Shown piece by piece: positions 56,688 to 64,000 of a stretch of 64,000 nt of DNA. This DNA is from Alphaproteobacteria bacterium. GTDB lineage: Bacteria > Myxococcota_A > UBA796 > UBA2385. The DNA lies in contig JACKEY010000009.1 in the NCBI GenBank assembly GCA_020632755.1, positions 124,001 through 188,000 on the forward strand, read 5' to 3'. Numbering within the stretch: position 1 is the first letter of the stretch; each line of letters opens with the position of its first letter. A model generated the notes under the pieces. It was not told the DNA's origin, made no database searches, and saw only the letters and a list, made by a program, of their open reading frames with translations. Made by a program: the position numbers and the translations under genes.

Positions 56688-59537
56688 CTATCCCAGCGAG
56701 GTGACCAGCTGCGAGAGCCCGAGGCGCGCCGCCGCGAGCTCCCCGCGCAGGCGGGGGAAGGACAGGCGGGCCAGGGGCAGATCGCCGGACCGCGCGGCCC
56801 GCTCGATGCTGCGGGCGCACTCGTGCAGCCGCATCAGCGCCAGGTTCCCGGCCGACCCGCCGAGGGTGTGGGCGGCCCGGCTGACGCCGGCCACGTCGCC
56901 CTGGTCGAAGGCGTCGATCAGGGCGTGCTCGTGGGTCGGCAGTTCCTCCAGGAAGACGGCCACCAGCTCGCGCAGCAGGTCGGGGTCCCCGTCGACCAGG
57001 GACAGCAGCCGCTGCACGTCGACGGCGCCTTCGACCGGGGCGGTGGGCACGGGAGGGGCCGGCGGGCGGGTGGGCTCGGTCACGGGCATGGCCAGGGCGG
57101 AAGGCGCGGTGGAGGGGTCGTCGAGGGCGGAGGCGTCGTAGGCGCCGGAGACGTCGTAGGGCCCGGGCTGATCCTCGACCCGGACGGGACCCACCGTGCC
57201 CGAGGCGGGGCGGTGGCGGTCCAGGAGCTCGAGCAGGGCCTGCTTGTCGAGGGGCTTGGCCAGGACGGCGTCCATGCCGGCGTCCAGCAGGGCCTCGCGG
57301 GCGCCGGGCACCACGTGGGCGGTCAGCGCGACGACCGTGGTGCGGGGACCGAAGCCGGCGGCCTCGCGCTCGCGCAGGCGGCGAATGGCGACGTCACCGT
57401 CCACCCGCGGCATGCGGACGTCCATGAACACGACGTCGTAGGGGCGGTCCACGCGGGCGACCTCGATGGCGTCCAGCGCCTCGTCGCCGTCGCCGGCTTC
57501 GTCGACCACGCAGTCGTGGCGCTCCAGGATGGCGCGCAGCAGCTCGCGGTTGACCGGGTGATCGTCGGCGACCAGCACCCGCAGCACGCCGCCGTCGTCG
57601 TGGCCCGGGTCCGTCGGGTCCTCGAAGGGCGGCAGGGACCGCTCGGCCAGCTCGAGCAGGGTCAGGTGCAGCTCCTTGAGCCGCACCGGGCGCCCGAGCA
57701 CGGCGGCGGCGCCCTTGTGCTGGACCGCCACGAAGGCGCCCGGGGACGCGCCCAGCGGCAGCAGCCCGATGATCAGCGGCGCCAGCTGCGGGCGGGCCGC
57801 GATGCGCTCCAGCAGCGCCCAGCCCGGGCCCGCCTCGACCTCCAGGTCCAGCAGCAGCACGCCGAAGGGCTCGCGGCGCCCGAGCGCCTCCTCCAGGCAG
57901 GCCTCGACCTCCTCGACCGGACGGACCGTGGGCTGCATGCGCCAGCCGGCGAGCTCGCGGGCCAGCAGGGTGCCGGCGGCGTCGCTCTGGCAGCCCAGCA
58001 GCACCCGCATGCCCTGCAGCCCCAGGGGGTCGATGAGCGTGATCTCCTCGTCGGCATCGGGCAGGCCCAGGTCCAGCTCGAAGGCGGCCGTCGTGCCCTC
58101 CGACAGGTGGCTGCGCAGCTCGAGCCGCCCTCCCATGCGCTGCACCAGCTCGCGGCAGATCGACAGGCCCAGGCCGGCGCCCCCGGTCGAGTCGGCGCCC
58201 TGCTCGAAGGGATCGAGCACGCGGGCCAGATCGGCGGCCGGGATGCCGCGCCCGGTGTCGCGGACCTCGAAGGCGATGCGCACCCGGTCCCGCCGGGACG
58301 CCGTGGCGCGGACCCACAGCGTGACCTCGCCCTGGTCGGTGGCCTGGATGCTGTTGGTCAGCAGGTTCCCGAGCACCTGGCGCAGCCGGATCGGGTCGGC
58401 GACCAGCCGGGGGGGCAGGTCCTCGGGCGCGTCCAGCACGAGCTCGATGCCCTTGGCGGTGGCCTGGGCCGCGACCAGGGCGACGGTCTCCTCCAGGAAG
58501 CTGCGCAGCTTCAGCGGCTGGGGGACCAGGGCGTGGTCGCCGGTCTCCAGCCGCCGCAGATCCAGCGCCTGCTCGACCAGCGCCGACAGCTGCCCGCCGG
58601 CCAGCTGGACCTGCTCGAGGTAGCGCCGCTGGGCGGGATCGACGGCGGTCTCCAGGGCCAGCTCGCTCATGCCGACGACCGCGTTGAGCGGCGTGCGCAG
58701 CTCGTGGCTGAGGCGAGCCAGCAGGCCCTTGCGGGCGGCGTGGGCCTCGCGGGCTTCGTCCAGCGCCGAGGCCAGCAGGGCGTTGCGCTCCTCGAGGTGG
58801 GCGCGCTGGCGGTCCAGGGCCTTGAGCAGGGCGTTCGGGCGGCCCTCCGCGGCCAGGTCGACGGCGGCGGACACGGCGAGCACCATCAGGATGAGCCCGT
58901 AGGCGTGGATCGGCATGCTGCGCAGCAGGCCGGCGGCCAGCGCCGTGTCGTGCACCAGGGTCAGGCCCCAGGCGGCGACGCCGACGCCGACCAGCACGCG
59001 CAGCCCGCCGTCGCGCGGCTGGCGGCGCAGCAGCAGCGTCACCCCGACGAGGGTGGCCACCACGATGCAGGCCAGCCCGACGAAGCCGGGGACGGTCGGG
59101 TCGACCATCAGCCACCGGCTGCCGTTGGCGCCGGGCCGCAGCACCACCGAGTCGGCGTCCATGCCGGCCGCGCCCAGCAGGCCCAGCATCACCGCACCCA
59201 GGGTGGCCGCCCCCAGCCAGATCAACCGGGGCGCCAGCAGCGTCTGCTGCAGGGTCCCGGCGACGCCGAGCAGCCCCAGCACCGTGAACACCAGCACGCC
59301 GGACTGGACCGAGGCGAGGGTGGTCGCGGCGATGGGATCGCCGCTGCCCCGGGCGATCATCAGGATGCGCACCAGGCACCACAGCGACACCGACAGGCAC
59401 AGCAGGAAGGCCCAGCGCCGGGCGACGACCGGCTGGCGGGCCAGCCAGGCGAACAGCTGGTGGACCGCCACGGCGGCCGCGAAGCCGGACGTCACGAGCG
59501 ACAGCACGAGCTCGGAGCTGTTGTTCCACGCGTCCAT
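56688..59537 (-). CDS. Seven-TM hybrid histidine kinase with REC and HPt
   Basis: 949 residues. About seven hydrophobic segments fill residues 10-230. HisKA carries SHELRTPLN and HATPase_c has NLLTNSIQA, DTGRGIP and GAGLGLSICREL. A first receiver-like domain follows (about 515-640) with LLLDLE and no clear phosphoacceptor aspartate pattern, then a real receiver with FMDVRMPRVDG, and finally an HPt domain with AAHTLGGSAGN. It can therefore run a full phosphorelay in one chain. The input is unknown. ATG at 59537. No response-regulator gene is adjacent. Confidence 0.92.
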   Translation of the reverse strand: MDAWNNSSELVLSLVTSGFAAAVAVHQLFAWLARQPVVARRWAFLLCLSVSLWCLVRILMIARGSGDPIAATTLASVQSGVLVFTVLGLLGVAGTLQQTLLAPRLIWLGAATLGAVMLGLLGAAGMDADSVVLRPGANGSRWLMVDPTVPGFVGLACIVVATLVGVTLLLRRQPRDGGLRVLVGVGVAAWGLTLVHDTALAAGLLRSMPIHAYGLILMVLAVSAAVDLAAEGRPNALLKALDRQRAHLEERNALLASALDEAREAHAARKGLLARLSHELRTPLNAVVGMSELALETAVDPAQRRYLEQVQLAGGQLSALVEQALDLRRLETGDHALVPQPLKLRSFLEETVALVAAQATAKGIELVLDAPEDLPPRLVADPIRLRQVLGNLLTNSIQATDQGEVTLWVRATASRRDRVRIAFEVRDTGRGIPAADLARVLDPFEQGADSTGGAGLGLSICRELVQRMGGRLELRSHLSEGTTAAFELDLGLPDADEEITLIDPLGLQGMRVLLGCQSDAAGTLLARELAGWRMQPTVRPVEEVEACLEEALGRREPFGVLLLDLEVEAGPGWALLERIAARPQLAPLIIGLLPLGASPGAFVAVQHKGAAAVLGRPVRLKELHLTLLELAERSLPPFEDPTDPGHDDGGVLRVLVADDHPVNRELLRAILERHDCVVDEAGDGDEALDAIEVARVDRPYDVVFMDVRMPRVDGDVAIRRLREREAAGFGPRTTVVALTAHVVPGAREALLDAGMDAVLAKPLDKQALLELLDRHRPASGTVGPVRVEDQPGPYDVSGAYDASALDDPSTAPSALAMPVTEPTRPPAPPVPTAPVEGAVDVQRLLSLVDGDPDLLRELVAVFLEELPTHEHALIDAFDQGDVAGVSRAAHTLGGSAGNLALMRLHECARSIERAARSGDLPLARLSFPRLRGELAAARLGLSQLVTSLG

Positions 59538-59708
59538 CGGGCCCCACGGTAGCGGACGCGCGAGGGCCCGGGTGGCCGCGAGGCCCCAGGCGGGCCGGCC
59601 GGCGCTGGGACGGGTCGAGGGGCGTGCGGAGGTCCCGGCGCGATATCAGGGCTTCCCGAGTCCCCCTTCCCGGCCCCCGCCCTGCGGCGCCGCGCCCCCG
59701 GAGTCTCC

Positions 59709-60755
59709 ATGATCCCCTCCCTCGCCTTCGTCACGATGCTCGCCGCCTGCGGTGGCTGCGCCGACCAGGACGCGGCCCGGAAGTCCAGCGCCACCGCCTC
59801 CAAGGCCGGCGGCAACGCGGCCGCCCTCGAGCGCGATCCCGCCGTCGAAGAACCGCCCCCCGCGCCGATCCCCGCCGCCGTCGACCGCGTCGACGACGGC
59901 GCCACCGCCGTCGGCATCGTCGGCCTCGGCGACCAGGCCGTCCTCGTGAGCAAGGGCCGGCAGGCCACCCTGCGCGTGCCCGCGGCGGACACCCGCTGGA
60001 ACGGCTGGGCCCTCGAGCGGCGCCAGGGCAAGGGCATCAAGGTGGTCGGCGTCACCGAGACCCAGTGGTGGCGGCCCGGCGACTTCAGCGCCGACGCCAG
60101 CACGCTGGCCGACATGCTGGCCGAGAAGGGCAGCGTCGACGACTGGGTGGAGACCCAGCCCGTCGGCACCCAGGGCGCGCAGCGCATCCACGTGAACCTG
60201 GACGGCCGCAAGGAGCGCCTGGGCATCTCCGACAGCGCCCCGACGTCCACCCTGTTCCTGCAGCCCAAGGTGCCGGTCCAGGGCGGCACCACCGCCGCCG
60301 CCCGCCTCAGCCGCACCAGCGGCTTCCAGAAGGCCGACGACGGCAGCTGGGCCGCCAGCCCGCCGACCGGGGCCGAAGCGGTGGCCGCCGACACCGGCAC
60401 GGCCGAACAGACCGCGACCTGGACCGCCGACCTGGCCGATCAGCGGGGCGCGCCCGTGAAGATCGCCTGGTCCCAGGTCCTGGACCTGGACCGTGACGGC
60501 GCGGCCGAGGCGGTCGTCTGCGTGACGGGCGGCGAGGCCGACGACGACTGCTACGTCTACGACCAGATCGACGGCGAGCGGCGCTACCACGGCCTGACCG
60601 GCATGCGCCTGGGCGCGGTGTCGCCCTTCGCCTTCACCATCGAAGGCGCCCCCTACCTGGCGCATGTGCCGCCTCAGCCCGAAGGCTCGCCGCCGCGCCC
60701 GGCCATGTCGATCCTGCGGTGGGACGGCACGCGCTACGCCCTCGAAGGCATCTGA
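59709..60755 (+). CDS. Lipoprotein of unknown function
   Basis: 348 residues. The signal ends at LAACGGC, a lipobox-like site. A low-complexity Ala/Pro linker follows, then strand-rich sequence with no family I recognise. A DLDRDGAAEAVVCV segment resembles one FG-GAP loop (Asp-rich metal site), so it may be a single-blade relative of the lipoprotein at 44110. Stands alone between the kinase (divergent) and the radical SAM gene (convergent, 3-bp gap). Confidence 0.65.
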   Translation: MIPSLAFVTMLAACGGCADQDAARKSSATASKAGGNAAALERDPAVEEPPPAPIPAAVDRVDDGATAVGIVGLGDQAVLVSKGRQATLRVPAADTRWNGWALERRQGKGIKVVGVTETQWWRPGDFSADASTLADMLAEKGSVDDWVETQPVGTQGAQRIHVNLDGRKERLGISDSAPTSTLFLQPKVPVQGGTTAAARLSRTSGFQKADDGSWAASPPTGAEAVAADTGTAEQTATWTADLADQRGAPVKIAWSQVLDLDRDGAAEAVVCVTGGEADDDCYVYDQIDGERRYHGLTGMRLGAVSPFAFTIEGAPYLAHVPPQPEGSPPRPAMSILRWDGTRYALEGI

Positions 60756-60758
60756 AGC

Positions 60759-62492
60759 TCAGGCCGACAGGGCCTGCAGCGCGCCGACGATCTCGCCGCG
60801 CCGCGGGTCCCCCGCAGGCAGGGCCGCGAGCAGCCGCTGCAGGGTGCCGATGGCGCCCTGGGCGTCGCCGAGCGCGTTCGCCTGGACCTGGGCCAGCTGC
60901 GCCAGGGCCTCGAGGTGGGCCGGCGCCAGGGCCAGCGCGTCGGTGAAGGCCGCGGCGGCTTCGGGGGCGCGGTCCTCCTGCAGCCGGTGGATGCCGCGGT
61001 TGACCAGCGCCTCGGCGGCCAGCTCGTCGGGGCCCTCGGGCGCTTCCGAGTTCATCGGGCCCATCTGGCCGCGGGCCTCGGCCAGGTGCTGGAAGACGTG
61101 GGCCAGCAGCGCCCGCGGGGGGGCCGGCCGGCTGTAGACGACCGGGCGCACGAAGCTCGGGTCGTCGGCGCCGTGCAGCCAGGGCGCGGCTTCGTCGCGG
61201 TGGGCGGCGATCCAGTCCGCCAGCCAGGTCCGCGGGTAGACCCGCGCGCCGGTCGCGTAGGCCAGGCCGAGCCCGTCGGGGAAGGCGTCGTCGAGCTCCA
61301 GCGCGGTGTCCAGCGCCGAGTCCAGGGTCTCCCAGGTCTCGAGGGGGTGCGCGCCCAGCAGCACCGAGCCGCCCAGGGTGCCGTAGCCCCGCCGCAGGAA
61401 GCGCTCGACCAGGGCGTCGATCTGGGCGCGGTTGGCGGGGCCGGCGCCGGCCCGCAGCAGGGCCGGGTGCAGGTGGCCGAGCTCGAAGGACAGGGTCGTC
61501 GGGTCGATGCCGACGGCTTCCAGGGCATCGAGCAGGTCGTCGCTGACCGGGGCGGCCTGCAGGAAGGCCGACAGGTCCAGCTGGTCGCCGTAGCGGCGGG
61601 CGATGGCGTCGAGCACGGCCAGGGCGTGGCGCTCGTCGGGCACGTTGAGCTCGCTGGTGGCCAGCCAGAACCGGCGCAGGCCGACGGCGACCAGGCTGTC
61701 GAGCTCGGCCATGATCTCGTCGACGGGCCGGGCGCGGACCATGTGGCCGGTGAACCGGGCCTCGACGCAGAAGTGGCAGCGACGGTCGCAGCCGGCGGCG
61801 ATCTGCACGGGCACGCGCCCGCCGCGGGTCAGCGCCAGCCCGAGCCAGGGGCCCAGCCGCGGCGTCGGGCCGGGCACCGGGCGCCAGGCGTCGGCGAACC
61901 GGCGCGGGCGCACCACGGGGTCGTGGGGCGGGCCGGGCGCGGGCCGCGGGCCGTCCAGGGGCCCGGCGGCGCCGACCTGGACGATGCGGGGATCGGGCTC
62001 CAGCCGCCCGCCGGTGGCCAGGGCGCGCCCCAGCCGCCAGCACAGGTCGTCGGCGGGGCCGGCGATCGCCCAGGACGCGCCCAGGTAGCGGGTCACCGCC
62101 TCGGGCGCGCTGGAGACGGCGGCGCCGCCCAGCACGACCCGCGCCTCGCCCACGGCCGCGATCGCGGCGGCGACCAGCGGCTCCACCTCGTCCAGGTAGA
62201 AGGTCGTGTCCAGCTCGGGCCCCCAGGGACCGGCCACGTCGGGCTGCTCGGCCGTCCGCACGACCAGCGCGTCGTCGACGTTGCGGACCGAGAAACCCAC
62301 CAGGTCGGGCTGCCAGGCCAGGGCCGCCTGCAGCGCCGCCACGGCGTCGGCCTCGATGAACGGCGTGAGCATGCGGGTCTCGCAGCCGGCCATCCGGAAG
62401 GCCTGGGCGACGCGCTCCATGCCGTAGGGCGCCACCGGCGTCGCGGTGATCGCCGGGTTGGCGTAGACGAGGAGCACGCGGGGAGCAGTCAC
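60759..62492 (-). CDS. B12-binding radical SAM protein with TPR tail
   Basis: 577 residues. The N-terminal cobalamin-binding-type domain (VLLVYANPAIT, LVGFSVRNVDD, VVLGGAAVSS) leads into a radical SAM core with CDRRCHFC at the Fe-S site, and the last 90 residues are TPR-like helices (RGIHRLQEDRAPEAAAAFTDAL). It should perform radical chemistry, perhaps methylation. GTG at 62492 overlaps the upstream stop, so it is coupled to the membrane protein. Confidence 0.83.
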   Translation of the reverse strand: MTAPRVLLVYANPAITATPVAPYGMERVAQAFRMAGCETRMLTPFIEADAVAALQAALAWQPDLVGFSVRNVDDALVVRTAEQPDVAGPWGPELDTTFYLDEVEPLVAAAIAAVGEARVVLGGAAVSSAPEAVTRYLGASWAIAGPADDLCWRLGRALATGGRLEPDPRIVQVGAAGPLDGPRPAPGPPHDPVVRPRRFADAWRPVPGPTPRLGPWLGLALTRGGRVPVQIAAGCDRRCHFCVEARFTGHMVRARPVDEIMAELDSLVAVGLRRFWLATSELNVPDERHALAVLDAIARRYGDQLDLSAFLQAAPVSDDLLDALEAVGIDPTTLSFELGHLHPALLRAGAGPANRAQIDALVERFLRRGYGTLGGSVLLGAHPLETWETLDSALDTALELDDAFPDGLGLAYATGARVYPRTWLADWIAAHRDEAAPWLHGADDPSFVRPVVYSRPAPPRALLAHVFQHLAEARGQMGPMNSEAPEGPDELAAEALVNRGIHRLQEDRAPEAAAAFTDALALAPAHLEALAQLAQVQANALGDAQGAIGTLQRLLAALPAGDPRRGEIVGALQALSA

Positions 62493-63979
62493 GGGAGAGG
62501 GTCCGATTCGGGGGGAGGTGCCGAGGAGGAAGGAGGAGTGGAGGAGGGAGGAGATGCCGAGGAGGACGGAGGTGCGGAGGAGGACGGAGGTGCGGAGGAG
62601 GCCGCCTCGACCGCATACAGCCGCCAGCCCTGGCCTCGCTCGACCAGGCGCAGCCCCTCGACCGGGCCCTGCATCAGCGGCCGCAGCCCAGGGTAGCTGC
62701 GCTGCACCCGCCCGTTGTCCAGGAACAGGCGCGCGATGCCCTCGCGCCGGGCCCACGCGACCAGGGCGGGCGGGGTGAGTTGCAGCGCGGGGCCCGCTTC
62801 CTTGACCAGGACCGCGGGCGCGAGCCAGCCGTCGGTTCCGTGGCCGTGCACCCACGGCGACGTCGCCGCCAGCGGCCCGGGCTCGCCGATGACGGCCAGG
62901 TTCCACTCGATCCGGGCGCGGGTCTCCAGGTCCGTCTCGCGGGCCCGGCCGACCGCCCCCACCAGCAGCACGACCGCGCCGATCAGGGTGGCTCCCTGGA
63001 CCAGCCGGCGCGCCCCGTCGCCGGTCGGCAGCGGCAGGAAGGCCACGCCCAGCGCCGCGATGGCCGTGATCGGCAGGCACAGCCGGGGGTTCGCGAAGAA
63101 GAAGCCCAGCAGGCCGACGTGCAGCAGCAACAGGGCCAGCAGGGCCACCGCCCGCCGATCGCGGCGGATCGCGCCGAACAGCAGCCCGGCCGCCCCGATC
63201 CAGGTCGGCCACGCCGAGAACGCCGTCTGCAGCGCCCGGCCACAGGCCCGGGCCCAGTCCCCCACCCCCGGCCCCGCCGCACTGGCGGCGCCGATCGCGG
63301 CGTTCTCGGTCGCATCGGGCCACAGCGGTCCCACCCCGGCCGCGGCCAGCCCCCAGTGCGGCCCGGTCGCCAGCAACACGCCCGCGATCCACAGCAGCGC
63401 CGCCGGGGCCCGCCGCGGGCTCTGGACCACCGCCGCCACGCCCACCACCGGCAGGGCCAGCGCGGCCGGGTAGCGCATCATCGCGGCCGCCCCGACCCAC
63501 AGCCCGGCGACCATGGCCGCCACCAGCGGCGCCGACGGCGCCCGCGGCCCCGGCCGCTCCGTGAGCACCGTCGACAGCGCGACCAGCGCGAGCGCCAGCG
63601 CCGGCAGGTCCGTGCCCTCGGCGGCGCTCCAGTCCAGGAAGACCCCCTGGGCCAGCAGGAACAGGGCAGGCAGCAGCCCCAGCCAGCGACCGACCGCCGT
63701 GACCGCCAGCACCCCGGCCCCCACCGACAGCACCCGCCCCGCCAGCCGGACGTCGCCCAGCGCTTGCGTCAGCGCCCCCAGCAGGGCCGGGTAGCCGACC
63801 GGGTAGCGCGGGCTCAGCAGGTCGGTGCGCCCGGCCGCCCCTGTCACCAGCCGCTCGGCCCGGCCCGAGAAAGCCACCACGTCGACCAGCCGCAGCTCCG
63901 GGTGCGCCACCGACACCGCCGCCAGCACGCCGAGCGCGACGAAGGCAGCCAGCAGGGCGGCGCGCGGGGACGGCTGCAC
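62489..63979 (-). CDS. GT-C-like multispanning glycosyltransferase-type protein
   Basis: 496 residues with about ten hydrophobic segments. A first loop acidic motif (RLVDVVAF) and the SPRYPVGYPALLGAL segment recall dolichyl-phosphate-mannose-type GT-C enzymes (the PMT_2/ArnT superfamily). A soluble C-terminal part ends in a Ser/Pro-rich tail made by an 18-bp repeat. GTG at 63979 has GGGAG nearby. Probably transfers a sugar from a lipid carrier on the periplasmic side; the acceptor is unknown. Confidence 0.68.
   Translation of the reverse strand: MQPSPRAALLAAFVALGVLAAVSVAHPELRLVDVVAFSGRAERLVTGAAGRTDLLSPRYPVGYPALLGALTQALGDVRLAGRVLSVGAGVLAVTAVGRWLGLLPALFLLAQGVFLDWSAAEGTDLPALALALVALSTVLTERPGPRAPSAPLVAAMVAGLWVGAAAMMRYPAALALPVVGVAAVVQSPRRAPAALLWIAGVLLATGPHWGLAAAGVGPLWPDATENAAIGAASAAGPGVGDWARACGRALQTAFSAWPTWIGAAGLLFGAIRRDRRAVALLALLLLHVGLLGFFFANPRLCLPITAIAALGVAFLPLPTGDGARRLVQGATLIGAVVLLVGAVGRARETDLETRARIEWNLAVIGEPGPLAATSPWVHGHGTDGWLAPAVLVKEAGPALQLTPPALVAWARREGIARLFLDNGRVQRSYPGLRPLMQGPVEGLRLVERGQGWRLYAVEAASSAPPSSSAPPSSSASPPSSTPPSSSAPPPESDPLP
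62559..62594 (-). repeat. 18-bp direct repeat in the GT-C tail
   Basis: Two perfect adjacent copies of an 18-bp unit (62559-62576 and 62577-62594), followed by a partial third. They encode the Ser/Pro/Ala tail. Confidence 0.85.
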
Positions 63980-64000
63980 GGGGCTCCCGGGACGACGAGG

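Overview
The window is a very GC-rich chromosomal segment, with third codon positions almost always G or C. About 50 genes are packed with little intergenic space. I see no insertion sequence, integrase, phage gene, plasmid gene, rRNA or CRISPR array. The content suggests a Myxococcota / former Deltaproteobacteria-like bacterium: FHA-containing enhancer-binding protein and EAL protein, a large Ser/Thr kinase with TPRs, a hybrid histidine kinase, lipoproteins with Asp-Ser-Gly linkers and FG-GAP repeats, and cytochrome b558-type SDH. This placement is inference from gene content, not a phylogeny. GTG starts are very common (about 20), many decided by a GGAG-type Shine-Dalgarno, and stop/start overlaps of the ATGA/GTGA/TGATG kind are frequent.

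Layout. 1-7.1 kb: tgt with an RGG tail, a small tail-anchored protein, then a divergent signalling pair (FHA-EAL and FHA-FHA-sigma54 activator), an MBL-fold hydrolase and an arrestin-like/HEAT protein. 7.2-13 kb: DUF302, SDR, carotenoid-desaturase-like oxidoreductase, M17 aminopeptidase, a secreted hydrolase and a DUF1858-type protein. 13.1-16.9 kb: an information-processing island, tadA - tRNA-Ser(CGA) - tRNA-Ser(GGA) - SRP RNA - dnaX - recR, whose order recalls Bacillus but lacks ybaB. 16.9-30.5 kb: energy metabolism, with sdhCAB (plus a lipoprotein), a divergent LysR regulator, a cytochrome c and hydrolase pair, a large nucleotidase-like surface protein, an APH-type kinase, sucCD and gltA, all the TCA genes on the minus strand. 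30.8-33.9 kb: a double-length M16 protease. 34-39.9 kb: an ABC exporter followed by an unusual four-gene operon made of an acidic-tail DUF1858-like protein, an ATP-grasp-like protein, a DLHT/HGNE zinc deacylase and a GshB-like ATP-grasp ligase.

39.9-51.2 kb (minus strand): an old-yellow-enzyme reductase; an operon running M1 aminopeptidase - FG-GAP lipoprotein - SDR - plsX - DUF2236; and a coupled trio of 4-TM protein - ALDH - DUF429. 51.3-59.5 kb: fbp - hydrolase - Ser/Thr kinase and a 7-TM hybrid histidine kinase. 59.7-64 kb: a lipoprotein, a B12-binding radical SAM protein with TPRs and a GT-C-like membrane protein.

The strongest unusual signals are: (1) the 35.9-39.9 kb acidic-protein / ATP-grasp / deacylase / ATP-grasp operon behind an ABC exporter, a candidate amino-acid or peptide ligation system; (2) tandem in-frame 15-bp repeats, each a five-residue unit, in three unrelated genes (tgt, dnaX, FG-GAP lipoprotein); (3) a 942-residue protein keeping a 5'-nucleotidase outline with every recognisable metal motif changed, fused to a strand-rich C-terminus; (4) the tadA-ffs-dnaX-recR order without ybaB.
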